64,000 bases of DNA. Source: JABSSA01 sp039984715. Lineage in GTDB: Bacteria > Pseudomonadota > Alphaproteobacteria > Rhodobacterales > Rhodobacteraceae. The stretch's first letter is position 1. The number at the start of each line of letters is the position of its first letter. The notes beneath the pieces are model-generated. The model did no database searches and was not told where the DNA came from. It worked only from the letters and a program-made list of their open reading frames with translations. Below, in pieces: positions 1-8,510 of the stretch. The DNA is taken from positions 185,855 through 249,854 of the forward strand of contig JBDWUA010000020.1 of the NCBI GenBank assembly GCA_039984715.1, given 5' to 3'. The translations under genes were made by a program, and so were the position numbers.

Positions 1-175
1 CCTTGCCCGACGTCGGTTCGACCAATCGATTGATGCACCGGATCAACGTGGACTTGCCCGCACCGGACGGACCGATAAGGGCTAGCACTTGACCTTCGGG
101 GATTTCTAAATCCACCGCCTTCAGGGCCTGATCACCCGTCTTGTATGTTTTCACAAGCTTCTCAAGCCGCAGCAT
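1..175 (-). CDS. phnC: Phosphonate/phosphite ABC transporter ATP-binding protein, N-terminal part
   Basis: Partial gene: the start is at 175 and the rest runs off the left edge, leaving about 58 residues. The N-terminus begins MLRLEKLVKTYKTGDQALKA and carries a complete Walker A motif (GPSGAGKST) followed by LIRCINRLVEPTSG, which is the classic start of PhnC. In the family this cytoplasmic ATPase powers uptake of phosphonate, phosphite or similar phosphorus compounds. It lies directly downstream of the PhnD-type binding protein on the same strand, 82 bp away, with a hairpin between them. The family call is firm; the exact substrate is not resolved by the sequence. Confidence 0.9.
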   Translation of the reverse strand, partial: MLRLEKLVKTYKTGDQALKAVDLEIPEGQVLALIGPSGAGKSTLIRCINRLVEPTSGK

Positions 176-222
176 GAAAGCCTCCCCCTGCCCCAAACCG
201 TTTTTTGTCGTTAGAAATGAAA

Positions 223-249
223 AGGGCGGACCCCGAAAAGGCCCGCCCT
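223..249 (-). terminator. Hairpin between phnD and phnC (attenuator or partial terminator)
   Basis: A GC-rich stem (AGGGCGG paired with CCGCCCT, seven pairs, plus some inner pairing) with a short loop lies between the phnD stop and the phnC start. On the minus strand it is followed by a short T run. It could lower phnC expression relative to the binding protein, as is common after binding-protein genes, or protect the phnD mRNA end. The role is inferred from position. Confidence 0.55.
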
Positions 250-257
250 ATCAGTTG

Positions 258-1232
258 TTATTGGCAGGCGTAGCTGACGCCGTTTGCTGTGTCGATTTTG
301 CGGATCACTTCCCAGAATTCCTGATAGGTCATCTCAAGGAATTGGCCCTCGTTCGACTTTTCAAACTCGGCTTGCAACGATGTGCCTTCCCATTCGAAAT
401 TAAAGAACGCATTGCGGATTTTCTCTTTCAATTCGGGCTTGAGGTTGTGCGCTGTGCCAAATCCTGTGGTCGGGAAAGTTTGTGATTTGTAGATCACTTT
501 GACCTGATCCTCGGTGATCACATCCCGGCTGATCATGCGGGATTTGACCGAGTTGGCGATAGACGCTGCCATATAATCTTTGTTCGCAACACCCAAGATC
601 GAGTTGTCGTGCTTGCCCGAATAGACCGGTTCAAAATCACGATCAGGCAGCATGTCGAAATCGCCCTTCAGGATCGCGCTTGGTGCCTTGAAACCGGAGT
701 TGGACGTAGGAGACGTAAAGGCCAGTTGCTTGCCTTTGATGTCCTCGACCTTTTCGATGCCGGACCCTGGAAAGGTGATGATTTCCATCTCATATCCAAA
801 GTTTCCGTCCAAAGACGCCATGATCGTGAATGGATTGAACCCAGCACAATTGACGGCCAGCGGATTCGAGCCCGTATTGAACCCGGCAATGTGCAGACGT
901 CCGGACCGCATCGCCTCAATTTGGGCGGCGTTGTTTTGCACCGGGAAGAATACAACCGATTTTCCGGTCTCGCTTTCCAGATGGGTCAAAAAGTCGGACC
1001 AAGCGGTCTTGTAGACAGCGGGATCTTCGACCGGGGTATACGCAAAAACCAGAGTATCAGGATCAACCTGATCTGCTGGATCGGTCGGCGTGTCCGCAAT
1101 CAGATCGCCGTTTACATCACAAAAACGCTTGTCCAGATCGCCCCGCGGACAGTCCTGCGCCGCAGCCGGCCCCGCCAAAGACAATGCAAAGGCGACAGCC
1201 GCACCAGACAAAAGTGAGTTCATTAGCTTCAT
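258..1232 (-). CDS. phnD: Phosphonate/phosphite ABC transporter periplasmic binding protein (PhnD family)
   Basis: A 324-residue periplasmic receptor. The start at 1232 is chosen because GGGAGGAAATT lies just upstream and it gives a clean signal peptide (MKLMNSLLSGAAVAFALSLA, cleavage after AAAQ); the frame stays open to 1283. The mature part has PhnD hallmarks: FAYTPVEDP, GRLHIAGFNTGSNP, and SPTSNSGFKAPSAIL, where PhnD-type proteins hold the phosphorus oxyanion. After the signal there is a Cys-flanked, Asp-rich segment (CDVNGDLIADTPTDP) resembling a calcium-binding loop. It feeds the PhnC ATPase downstream; the permease is outside the window. The ligand could be phosphonate, phosphite or phosphate. 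Confidence 0.9.
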   Translation of the reverse strand: MKLMNSLLSGAAVAFALSLAGPAAAQDCPRGDLDKRFCDVNGDLIADTPTDPADQVDPDTLVFAYTPVEDPAVYKTAWSDFLTHLESETGKSVVFFPVQNNAAQIEAMRSGRLHIAGFNTGSNPLAVNCAGFNPFTIMASLDGNFGYEMEIITFPGSGIEKVEDIKGKQLAFTSPTSNSGFKAPSAILKGDFDMLPDRDFEPVYSGKHDNSILGVANKDYMAASIANSVKSRMISRDVITEDQVKVIYKSQTFPTTGFGTAHNLKPELKEKIRNAFFNFEWEGTSLQAEFEKSNEGQFLEMTYQEFWEVIRKIDTANGVSYACQ

Positions 1233-1680
1233 TATAATTTCCTCCCAAGACCTCCACGCTACTTGGAACGAACAAATATACAACCCAGATTCTGCAAGCG
1301 CTTACAAGGCATGACCAAATGGTCCTCCCCGCTCTGTCCTAACGCGACCCTCAAGATATTCATTTCGTGTGCAGCTACTTAACAATCAGGTGACCAAAAC
1401 TGGATGTTTCTTTCGCGAAACTGCTTTCGCTGGTCATTCGATAGGTCTGGCCCGCTTGCGTACTGCCACCTCTCATATTCCTAAGGTCAGCTAAACGGAC
1501 AAAGGCGACTTTTGCGCCTAGCAGGCCAACACAAGCATGCCCGTTTTTTTACAACTTTCTGGTTCCAAGCAAGCCTGAGCCAAACAAGTAGAATCTACCG
1601 TTTCCCAAAAATTGTTTCGTAGAACGTGTATTCCTAGCTAAACTGACCCTGATCGAGATTCTGAAGGAAGTGCAACGGCT
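1233..1680. promoter_or_regulatory. Divergent intergenic region phnD / luxR-type gene
   Basis: About 450 bp between divergent genes, with no credible coding region. It should hold the promoters for the phosphonate genes (leftward) and the LuxR-type regulator (rightward). A short symmetric element GACC-AAAT-GGTC is visible near 1313-1324, and TTTCGCGAAAC, which contains a ten-base palindrome, near 1412. Neither can be assigned to a regulator from this sequence alone. Confidence 0.4.
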
Positions 1681-2439
1681 GTGAACCTGACTGATCAAGA
1701 AACTGATCTGATTTTCTCGATCATGCGAGATTTGAGTGGCGAGTTTGACCACTCTGAGGTCCGAAGACGTGTCGGTCATAAAATGCTGGAATTGCTGAAG
1801 GCGGATTACTTTGCCTCATACGTCTGGGATGACGCCACGGAGAAGTTTGTATCCTGCGTCCAGATCAACATGAATGATGATAACCTCCGCAGGTATGAAA
1901 GCTATTTTCAGTTTCACGACCCCATTACCCCGACACTTCAAAACCGCCGTCGTGCAACCCCTGTCAGTGAGGTGATGCGGCATGACCGGCTTGTAAAGAC
2001 TGAATTCTTCAATGATTTCCTCAAACAAGACGGTCTCTGCTACGGCATGAATTATTTCGCCTTTGACCGAGGCGACAACATTGGGGATCTGCGCATCTGG
2101 CGAGGTGCCAACAGAGAAGATTTTACATCCCGCGATGCCCAGATCGTGGATGCGGTTGGTCCAAGCCTTGTCAACGCTCTGATCCGAGCGCAAAGCGCGT
2201 CTGAACACCTCCCATCGCTTCGCTTTGCACAAATTGCTGATGGGTTGGGTTTTACGGCGCGCGAGGCTGAAGTCGCTGATCTTCTAACGCTTGGACTGAC
2301 CGATGAAGAAATCTGCGCAAAGCTCGGGTTTTCAAAACCAACATTACGAAGCCATATAGCCGCGATTTTCCGAAAATCGGGTTTGAACAGACGCACGCAA
2401 CTGGCCCAATACCTAACCGAAAAAAATCATCATTTGTGA
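1681..2439 (+). CDS. LuxR-family transcriptional regulator
   Basis: 252 residues with a GTG start; no strong Shine-Dalgarno is seen, so the start is provisional. The C-terminal quarter is a typical LuxR/FixJ helix-turn-helix: FTAREAEVADLL, a recognition part with GFSKPTLRSHIAAIFRK, and SGLNRRTQLAQYL. The N-terminal 170 residues look like a ligand-sensing GAF/autoinducer-type domain but do not show the usual set of acyl-homoserine-lactone contacts, so a small-molecule ligand other than AHL is possible. It sits 59 bp upstream of an amidase and an amide/urea-type ABC transporter on the same strand and is probably their local regulator (inference). Confidence 0.8.
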   Translation: MNLTDQETDLIFSIMRDLSGEFDHSEVRRRVGHKMLELLKADYFASYVWDDATEKFVSCVQINMNDDNLRRYESYFQFHDPITPTLQNRRRATPVSEVMRHDRLVKTEFFNDFLKQDGLCYGMNYFAFDRGDNIGDLRIWRGANREDFTSRDAQIVDAVGPSLVNALIRAQSASEHLPSLRFAQIADGLGFTAREAEVADLLTLGLTDEEICAKLGFSKPTLRSHIAAIFRKSGLNRRTQLAQYLTEKNHHL

Positions 2440-2498
2440 TGATAGGCCAGTAGTGCCAGTGCCATTTATCGTTCTACCCAATCATATGGGAGGCAAGA

Positions 2499-3878
2499 AT
2501 GAAGCTGGAATTGGAGCAATTGGACGCCACAGCTGTGGTAGAGGCATTCAAAGACGGGTCAGTCGCACCCGTTGAATATGCCGAAGCAGTGGTCGATCGA
2601 GCGGCGAAGCATTCGCACCTGAATGCTCTGCAGAGTTTTGACCCCGAGCATCTCATTCGGACAGCAACGAAAACGTTTCAAGACAATCCAGACGCGCCTC
2701 TGGCAGGTCTACCTCTGGTCGTGAAAGACAACATAAACACTATGAACTATCCAACGTCGGGCGGGACAACGGCCCTGTTGGATCATACCCCAGATAGTGA
2801 CGCGAGCGTTATAGCGCAGATCATACGCGGCGGTGGTTTTGTCGGGGCCAAGGCCAACATGCACGAACTGGCCTTCGGGATTACGTCGAATAACGCGGTC
2901 ACCGGCGCTGTTCGTAACCCGATCGATCCATCATTGATCCCCGGCGGATCGTCTGGCGGAACCGCTGCGGCGGTTGCGGCGGGCATATTACCGTTGGGGT
3001 TGGGCACAGATACCGGTGGATCGTGTCGCATTCCGGCATCTTTGTGTGGCGTGGTTGGGTTCCGGCCCAGCACTGGCCGATATCCTGGAGACGGCGTTAT
3101 TCCCATTTCCCACTCGCTGGATACAGTCGGATCATTTGCGCGAAGCACTTCGGATATCGCATTGTTGGACGAGGTGATCACTGGTCAAGCTCGCCAGCAT
3201 CGCGATGGTCTGGAGGGCGTGCGTCTTGGGCTGCCAATGGCCCGTTTCTTTGAAAACCTCGATCCGGAAACAGCGCGGATCACAGAAGCTGCTTTGGCCA
3301 CGCTTCAATCCGCAGGAGCAGATTTGATCGAGGTATCGTTGCAAGATATCTGGGCCCATGCTGCGGAATTCAGCATTCCAGTCGCGTTGTACGAAGTCAT
3401 GCGGGGCCTGCCAAAATACCTAAGAGAGCACGCGTCCTCAGTAAGCTTTAAAGAACTGGTAGAATGTATCGGATCGCCTGACGTCAAAGGCTTCATTACC
3501 AGCCAGTTGGGTGCTGACGCCATTCCAGAACACGCTTATCGCGAAGCGAAAGAGGTTCACCTTCCGGCCATGCTCGAAATCTACAATTCGGTTTTTGCAG
3601 ACAATCAGCTTGACGCAATTGTATTTCCGACCACGCCCTTACCGGCGCGACCCATCGGCGACGATGAAGTGGTCGAGCTGAACATCGACCGCGTTCCCAC
3701 ATTCCCCACCTATATCCGGAACACAGACCTAGCTCCGAACATCGGCGCACCGGGCATTTCACTTCCCTGCCCCATCACGTCCGGTCTGCCTGTGGGTATC
3801 GAATTCGATGCGTTGCCAGGAATGGACCGATCACTGCTTGCTCTCGCGGGAGCCGCAGAAAAAGCAATGGCGCAATAG
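2499..3878 (+). CDS. Amidase-signature family hydrolase
   Basis: 459 residues, a full-length amidase-signature enzyme. The Ser-cisSer-Lys triad is visible: Lys in LVVKDNIN, Ser in the glycine-rich PGGSSGGTAAAVAAG, and the nucleophile Ser in TDTGGSCRIPAS. It hydrolyses an amide to acid and ammonia; the closest style is indoleacetamide/mandelamide hydrolase, but the substrate cannot be read from sequence. There is no signal peptide, so it is cytoplasmic. The start ATG follows GGGAGGCAAGA. It precedes a urea/amide-type ABC importer by 29 bp, suggesting that the imported compound is an amide cleaved here to release nitrogen. Confidence 0.9.
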   Translation: MKLELEQLDATAVVEAFKDGSVAPVEYAEAVVDRAAKHSHLNALQSFDPEHLIRTATKTFQDNPDAPLAGLPLVVKDNINTMNYPTSGGTTALLDHTPDSDASVIAQIIRGGGFVGAKANMHELAFGITSNNAVTGAVRNPIDPSLIPGGSSGGTAAAVAAGILPLGLGTDTGGSCRIPASLCGVVGFRPSTGRYPGDGVIPISHSLDTVGSFARSTSDIALLDEVITGQARQHRDGLEGVRLGLPMARFFENLDPETARITEAALATLQSAGADLIEVSLQDIWAHAAEFSIPVALYEVMRGLPKYLREHASSVSFKELVECIGSPDVKGFITSQLGADAIPEHAYREAKEVHLPAMLEIYNSVFADNQLDAIVFPTTPLPARPIGDDEVVELNIDRVPTFPTYIRNTDLAPNIGAPGISLPCPITSGLPVGIEFDALPGMDRSLLALAGAAEKAMAQ

Positions 3879-3907
3879 ACGCCGAAACCGACAAAGGGGT
3901 ACTTACT

Positions 3908-5056
3908 ATGCTAAAGAAAACTGCAATTCTATTTTCCAGTGCAGCCTTGAGTATGACGCTTGGGGCGGTGACTGCCTTTGCTGATATCAAAGTTGGCGTG
4001 CTTGTGCCGGATTCCGGTCCTGCGGGCCTATTCGGGCCCTCGACGCGCAACTCTGCGACGTTGGCTGCTGAAAAAATCAATGCAAGCGGCGGGATCAACG
4101 GTGAACAAATCGAACTGGTGTTTGCCGACGTTGGCGTGCCACCAGCGGAAGCTGCGCAGGCTGCATTACGCCTTTGGAAAGGTGAAGGCGCGCAAGCGTT
4201 TGTCGGCATGCATGATTCCGCAGTCCGCGAAGCCCTGATTGGCCGTTTTGGTGGACAGGTGCCTTATGTCTACACGCCAGTTTACGAGGGGAACTCTTGC
4301 GCAGATGGACTTTATGTCACTGGCGAAACACCCAGCCAACAACTTGAGCCTGTCATTCCATTCCTTGCGGACAAAGAAGACGTTTCCAAATGGTATTTGA
4401 TTGGTCATGACTACAATTGGCCGCGCGATACAAACGCTTTGGCCAAGGGCTATATTGCGGATGCAGGTGGTGAAGTTGTGGGCGAAGAATATGTCCCCTT
4501 CACAGTCAGCGAATTCGACTCGTCCCTGCAACGCATCAAAGAAAGCGGCGCTGATGCGGTGCTGGTGACACTTGTTGGCGGCGGCTCCGTTGGTTTCAAC
4601 GTTGGCTTTGCGGGCTTTGGTCTGGATGATCAAGCGATCCGCCTTGGCACCTTGATCGAAGAGAACACTCTTGCCGGCATCGGGGCAGGAAATGCCAATC
4701 GGCTGTATTCAGCCTCGGGCTACTTTGCATCGATCCAAACCGAAACAGCTGCATCATTTGCAGCGGATTACGCGGCGACATTTGGCGCAGATGCACCAGC
4801 GCTGAACGGTCTGGGGCAGTCGGCGTTTGAAGGTTTGATGCTTTTGGCCGCCTTGGCGAACAAAGCGGGTAGCTTGGACGTTGCGGCCATGGACGCAGCT
4901 GCAGAGGGCACAACCTGGAGCACGCCGCGCGGCAGCAACACGATGATCGGGCGCCATATGGCACAGACGATTTATCTTGCTGATGGCAGCAGTGGCGCGT
5001 TCAATGTTGTCACGTCGTTTGACAACGTTGCGTCCTCTGAAAACTGCGCGAACTGA
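3908..5056 (+). CDS. Urea/short-chain-amide-type ABC transporter substrate-binding protein
   Basis: 382 residues with a signal peptide (MLKKTAILFSSAALSMTLG, cleavage after FADA-like AFA). The mature protein is a type I periplasmic binding protein of the UrtA/AmiC/FmdD branch: it opens IKVGVLVPDSGPAGLFGPS and has AAEKINASGGINGEQIELVFAD and a conserved YNWPRDT element. It delivers ligand to the permeases encoded next. UrtA-like receptors bind urea or small amides, and the amidase upstream supports an amide. The final substrate remains open, and 'branched-chain amino acid' labels for such proteins are often wrong. Confidence 0.85.
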   Translation: MLKKTAILFSSAALSMTLGAVTAFADIKVGVLVPDSGPAGLFGPSTRNSATLAAEKINASGGINGEQIELVFADVGVPPAEAAQAALRLWKGEGAQAFVGMHDSAVREALIGRFGGQVPYVYTPVYEGNSCADGLYVTGETPSQQLEPVIPFLADKEDVSKWYLIGHDYNWPRDTNALAKGYIADAGGEVVGEEYVPFTVSEFDSSLQRIKESGADAVLVTLVGGGSVGFNVGFAGFGLDDQAIRLGTLIEENTLAGIGAGNANRLYSASGYFASIQTETAASFAADYAATFGADAPALNGLGQSAFEGLMLLAALANKAGSLDVAAMDAAAEGTTWSTPRGSNTMIGRHMAQTIYLADGSSGAFNVVTSFDNVASSENCAN

Positions 5057-5066
5057 TTGATCGCCC

Positions 5067-5915
5067 GTGTCGTCTGTTCTTTTCCTAAACCTTGCTTGGC
5101 AAATCAGCACATTGGCGTTGGTTGCTTTGGGGCTTGCTATTGTGTTCGGCAAGCTGCGGATCATGAACATGGCGCATGGTGAATTTGTGATGATCGGGGC
5201 TTATGCGCCGGTCATTACATCAACGCTTGGATTGCCCGGCTGGCTCCAAGCCCCTGTCTGCTTGGTGACAGTGGGCCTCATAGCATTTGCCTTGGAACGT
5301 TCCATTATTCGTCATCTCTATGGGCGGATGTTTGACAGTCTTTTGGCCACTTGGGGCATCGCCATCCTGCTGCGCGAAGTCGTCGAATTGGTCTTTGGCC
5401 GTGGCTATCAATCTGTCAGCCCGCCAATTCCCGGGACCATCAACCTTATTGGTGCTGACTACCCTGCATACCGCATCGCGGTGATCGCCGGTATAATTTT
5501 GGGCTTTGGCTGTCTTTACTGGTGGAACACCCGATCAAAGGTCGCCACTCAGATTAAGGCGATGGTCGGCAATCCCGAACTTGCTCAAGCCGTCGGTATC
5601 AACACGGCACGCCTGTCTGCTGGGGCTTTTGTCTTTGGGTGCTGCACCGCTGGTCTCGCCGGGCTGGTGCTGGCCCCGACAATTCGGATCGAACCCATGA
5701 TGGGGCTCGACTATCTGATCCGGTCTTTCTTTGCCCTTGTTGTTGGCGGATTGGGCAGTCTTGAGGGCTTGGGCATCGGCGCAAGTATCATTGCGGGAAC
5801 GCAGACCTTTATTGGGTCTGTCGCAAGTCAGACCTACGGGTATTTGGCGGTTCTCACCCTTTCAATTCTATTTCTGTGGCTGAAACCAAATGGTATCCGT
5901 TCTACTTCCCGCTAG
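5067..5915 (+). CDS. LivH/UrtB-type ABC transporter permease
   Basis: 282 residues with a GTG start ten bases after the binding-protein stop. It is an inner-membrane protein with about eight hydrophobic segments. The LivH/UrtB signature GKLRIMNMAHGEFVMIGAYA is near the N-terminus and VGGLGSLEGLGIGA near the C-terminus. It forms half of the translocation channel with the LivM part of the next gene, whose start lies 26 bp inside this one in another frame, indicating translational coupling. Confidence 0.9.
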   Translation: MSSVLFLNLAWQISTLALVALGLAIVFGKLRIMNMAHGEFVMIGAYAPVITSTLGLPGWLQAPVCLVTVGLIAFALERSIIRHLYGRMFDSLLATWGIAILLREVVELVFGRGYQSVSPPIPGTINLIGADYPAYRIAVIAGIILGFGCLYWWNTRSKVATQIKAMVGNPELAQAVGINTARLSAGAFVFGCCTAGLAGLVLAPTIRIEPMMGLDYLIRSFFALVVGGLGSLEGLGIGASIIAGTQTFIGSVASQTYGYLAVLTLSILFLWLKPNGIRSTSR

Positions 5916-7635
5916 TGCGCTTCTGGCAGCACTGCTTTTGGTCCCGGAACTGTTCGGAGATTTCGTGGCCTACCAGATCGGGCTGTACTTGATCTATGGT
6001 ATCGCTGCGCAAGGCATCGGGTTTCTTTGGGGTAAAACCGGGGTGCTGCCGCTGGGCCAATCCTTGTTCTTTGGCATTGCCGCATATGTCACGGCGATCA
6101 CGTTACGCGCCGAAGGGCATCTGATCGTGAACCTTGGTCTTGCCACCATCGCTTTGGCCGTTATTGCAGGGTTTGCCTATGTGCTGGCGACGCTCGTTTT
6201 TCGCGGACGCAATGAAAGCGGGCCGTATTTTTCATTGATCACACTGGCACTTGTCATGATCGCGGAACAGGTGGCTGGCACCGCGACGTCACTGACCGGC
6301 GGGTTCAACGGCATGAGCGGATTTAACAGTCTGGCCAACCTCGACCCGTTTGGCGGATTTTACTATGTGATCGTTGCCGCGACTGTATCGGTTAGCGTGA
6401 TTTTGCTTCTTTTGAACAAGATGCCAGTAAACTTGATTGCCCGAGCCGTTTTGGACAATGAACCGCGGATGCAATTGCTGGGCTTCCCGACCCATGTCGT
6501 CAAGGGGGCTGCTTTTGCCTTTTCTGCCATGATCGCAGCACTGGCCGGGGGCTTGTTCGCCTCGCATCAAGGGATTGTCACACCGACCTCGACCGGCTTC
6601 GCCTTGTCTGCGGAACTGGTTATTCTAACGGCCGTTGGCGGTCGCTTTCATGTGCTTGGCCCGTTGATCGGCGCTGTGATCGTTGGTTGGGCGTCCGCCG
6701 AATTGCGCGACAGCTTTCCCTATTGGGAACTGCTGATGGCGGTGCTGTTCATTCTGGTCGTTTTGAAAGCGCCGGGTGGCATTGCCGAATTGATCGATAC
6801 TGCGTTCCGGCGGGTCTGGCCCAAACCGGCAAAAGCAACCCTGCCGGCCCAAGTTGCCCCATCTGTCCGTTTCAACAAAAGCCCCATGCCGTTACGCTTC
6901 GAAGATGTGCACCTGCAAATCGGGGTCGTTCAAATTCTGAATGGTGTTTCATTCGAAACACCCTCCGCTGGTATCGTGAGTGTTATCGGTCCTAATGGCG
7001 CGGGTAAGACAAGTGCCTTGAACACAATCACGGGCAATCTTGCCGTGACGCGTGGCCAAATCACGTTGGGTGGACATGCAATCCACTCGCGACCACCTCA
7101 CCAAGCCCTAAATAGCGGCATTGGGCGAAAACTGCAGGTGCCGTCTGTCTTCTTCTCGTTGAGCGTCGCAGAGAACCTTAGCATTGCAATGATGGCGAAC
7201 CGCCTTCGCTTGGCGGACCTTTTCAGGACTTCCACCTATCAATGGCAATCGGTCGCGCTGAAGGGTGTGTTAGATCATCCAGAGGTTCCTTTGGCAAAAG
7301 GGCTGAACGAACCCGTTGAGTATTTGCCACAAGGGCACCGGCAGTTTCTGGAATACGCGATGACAGTCGCGGCAGAGCCCACGGTGTTATTGCTGGATGA
7401 ACCATGTGCCGGTCTTTCGCCAGATGAGACCGGGCTGATGACCACCCTTGTTCAGACCTATCAGGCGACGACCAAGGGTCTAGTAATCGTCATCGAACAC
7501 GACATGAGCATCGTCGAAGCGATATCCGACAAAGTTCTGGTGCTGCATCTGGGGCAAGTGCTGGCCTTTGATACCTACGACAACGTGCGCCAAAATCCAG
7601 AGGTAATGGCTGTTTATGCAGGGGGCACAAAATGA
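5890..7635 (+). CDS. Fused LivM-type permease and LivG/UrtD-type ATPase
   Basis: 581 residues joining two subunits that are usually separate. Residues 1-310 are a LivM/UrtC-like permease (GKTGVLPLGQSLFFGIAAY; VGGRFHVLGPLIGA). A Pro/Ala-rich linker follows, and from about 345 there is an ABC ATPase with Walker A GPNGAGKT (about 367-374), an IGRKLQVPSVF segment like UrtD, and Walker B VLLLDEPCAGLSP (about 498). The ABC signature is degenerate (LPQGHRQFLE instead of LSGGQ), close to the UrtD variant LSHGQ. The reading frame is continuous with no sign of error. The neighbouring ATPase overlaps by 4 bp. The fusion fixes one ATPase to one permease half. Confidence 0.9.
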   Translation: MVSVLLPASALLAALLLVPELFGDFVAYQIGLYLIYGIAAQGIGFLWGKTGVLPLGQSLFFGIAAYVTAITLRAEGHLIVNLGLATIALAVIAGFAYVLATLVFRGRNESGPYFSLITLALVMIAEQVAGTATSLTGGFNGMSGFNSLANLDPFGGFYYVIVAATVSVSVILLLLNKMPVNLIARAVLDNEPRMQLLGFPTHVVKGAAFAFSAMIAALAGGLFASHQGIVTPTSTGFALSAELVILTAVGGRFHVLGPLIGAVIVGWASAELRDSFPYWELLMAVLFILVVLKAPGGIAELIDTAFRRVWPKPAKATLPAQVAPSVRFNKSPMPLRFEDVHLQIGVVQILNGVSFETPSAGIVSVIGPNGAGKTSALNTITGNLAVTRGQITLGGHAIHSRPPHQALNSGIGRKLQVPSVFFSLSVAENLSIAMMANRLRLADLFRTSTYQWQSVALKGVLDHPEVPLAKGLNEPVEYLPQGHRQFLEYAMTVAAEPTVLLLDEPCAGLSPDETGLMTTLVQTYQATTKGLVIVIEHDMSIVEAISDKVLVLHLGQVLAFDTYDNVRQNPEVMAVYAGGTK

Positions 7636-8315
7636 CCACGCTTTTAGACATCAAAAACCTGACCGGAGGATACCAAGACACCAACGTGGTGTTCGACATC
7701 TCGTTCCAAATTGAAGCTGGCAGCCTTCTTGGTGTTTTGGGTCGAAACGGCGTAGGAAAGACAACGCTTGCGCGTCTTGTTCAAGGGAGCATCCCATCAA
7801 GTGCCGGAGAGATTTCTTTTGCAGGTCAGCCCATTGGGGGTTTGCCTGCGCACGCGCGCAGACAACTAGGGCTGGGATACATGCCCCAAACGTCGATGGT
7901 CTTTGATGATCTCACGGTTCACGAAAACCTTCACCTAGGCCACAATGCAACGCCGCCTGAACACTATTTTGATCTATTTCCCCGGCTGGCTGAGCGTCTA
8001 AAGCAGCCTGCTGGCACCATGTCAGGCGGCGAACGCAAGATCTTGGCGTTTGTTCGGGCAATGAGCGAAGACACTCAGTTGATCATTCTGGATGAGCCAT
8101 CCGAAGGCGTTCAACCCGAAAACATTGACCGTATGGCTGAGTGCCTGAGGGAGCGTGTGGCCAAAGGCGCGAGTGTTCTGTTGTGCGAGCAAAACCTAAA
8201 CATGCTGTCGAACGTTTCCGATTGTTTTATGGGTTTGGACTCGGGTCGCATCACGATGACTGGAAACAAGGCGAACACGACCAGAGAAGACCTGAATGCG
8301 GTTTTGTCATTGTAG
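7632..8315 (+). CDS. LivF/UrtE-type ABC transporter ATP-binding protein
   Basis: 227 residues, cytoplasmic. Walker A is GRNGVGKTTL, the signature is MSGGERKILAF and Walker B is LIILDEPSEGVQPE; this is the short LivF/UrtE form. It starts inside the stop codon of the fused permease-ATPase (ATGA overlap), so the two should be made in step. It is the last gene of the amide/urea transporter operon, and no clear terminator is visible before the convergent iron-transport genes. Confidence 0.88.
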   Translation: MTTLLDIKNLTGGYQDTNVVFDISFQIEAGSLLGVLGRNGVGKTTLARLVQGSIPSSAGEISFAGQPIGGLPAHARRQLGLGYMPQTSMVFDDLTVHENLHLGHNATPPEHYFDLFPRLAERLKQPAGTMSGGERKILAFVRAMSEDTQLIILDEPSEGVQPENIDRMAECLRERVAKGASVLLCEQNLNMLSNVSDCFMGLDSGRITMTGNKANTTREDLNAVLSL

Positions 8316-8510
8316 GTTTCGCGACTGATCTAGGTCCGCATTTGGTACATTCTGCCACTTCGGCCAATGTAAAGCATGTGTGACTATGTGCTCATTGCAG
8401 ACATCACCGCAAAGCGAACATCAATGCATTAGGAATGGTCACGCCTGTTACACAATTCGAATTACATTGCCCTCAAGAAAAACCGATCTGTGGAGTATCG
8501 ATGCGGAAAT

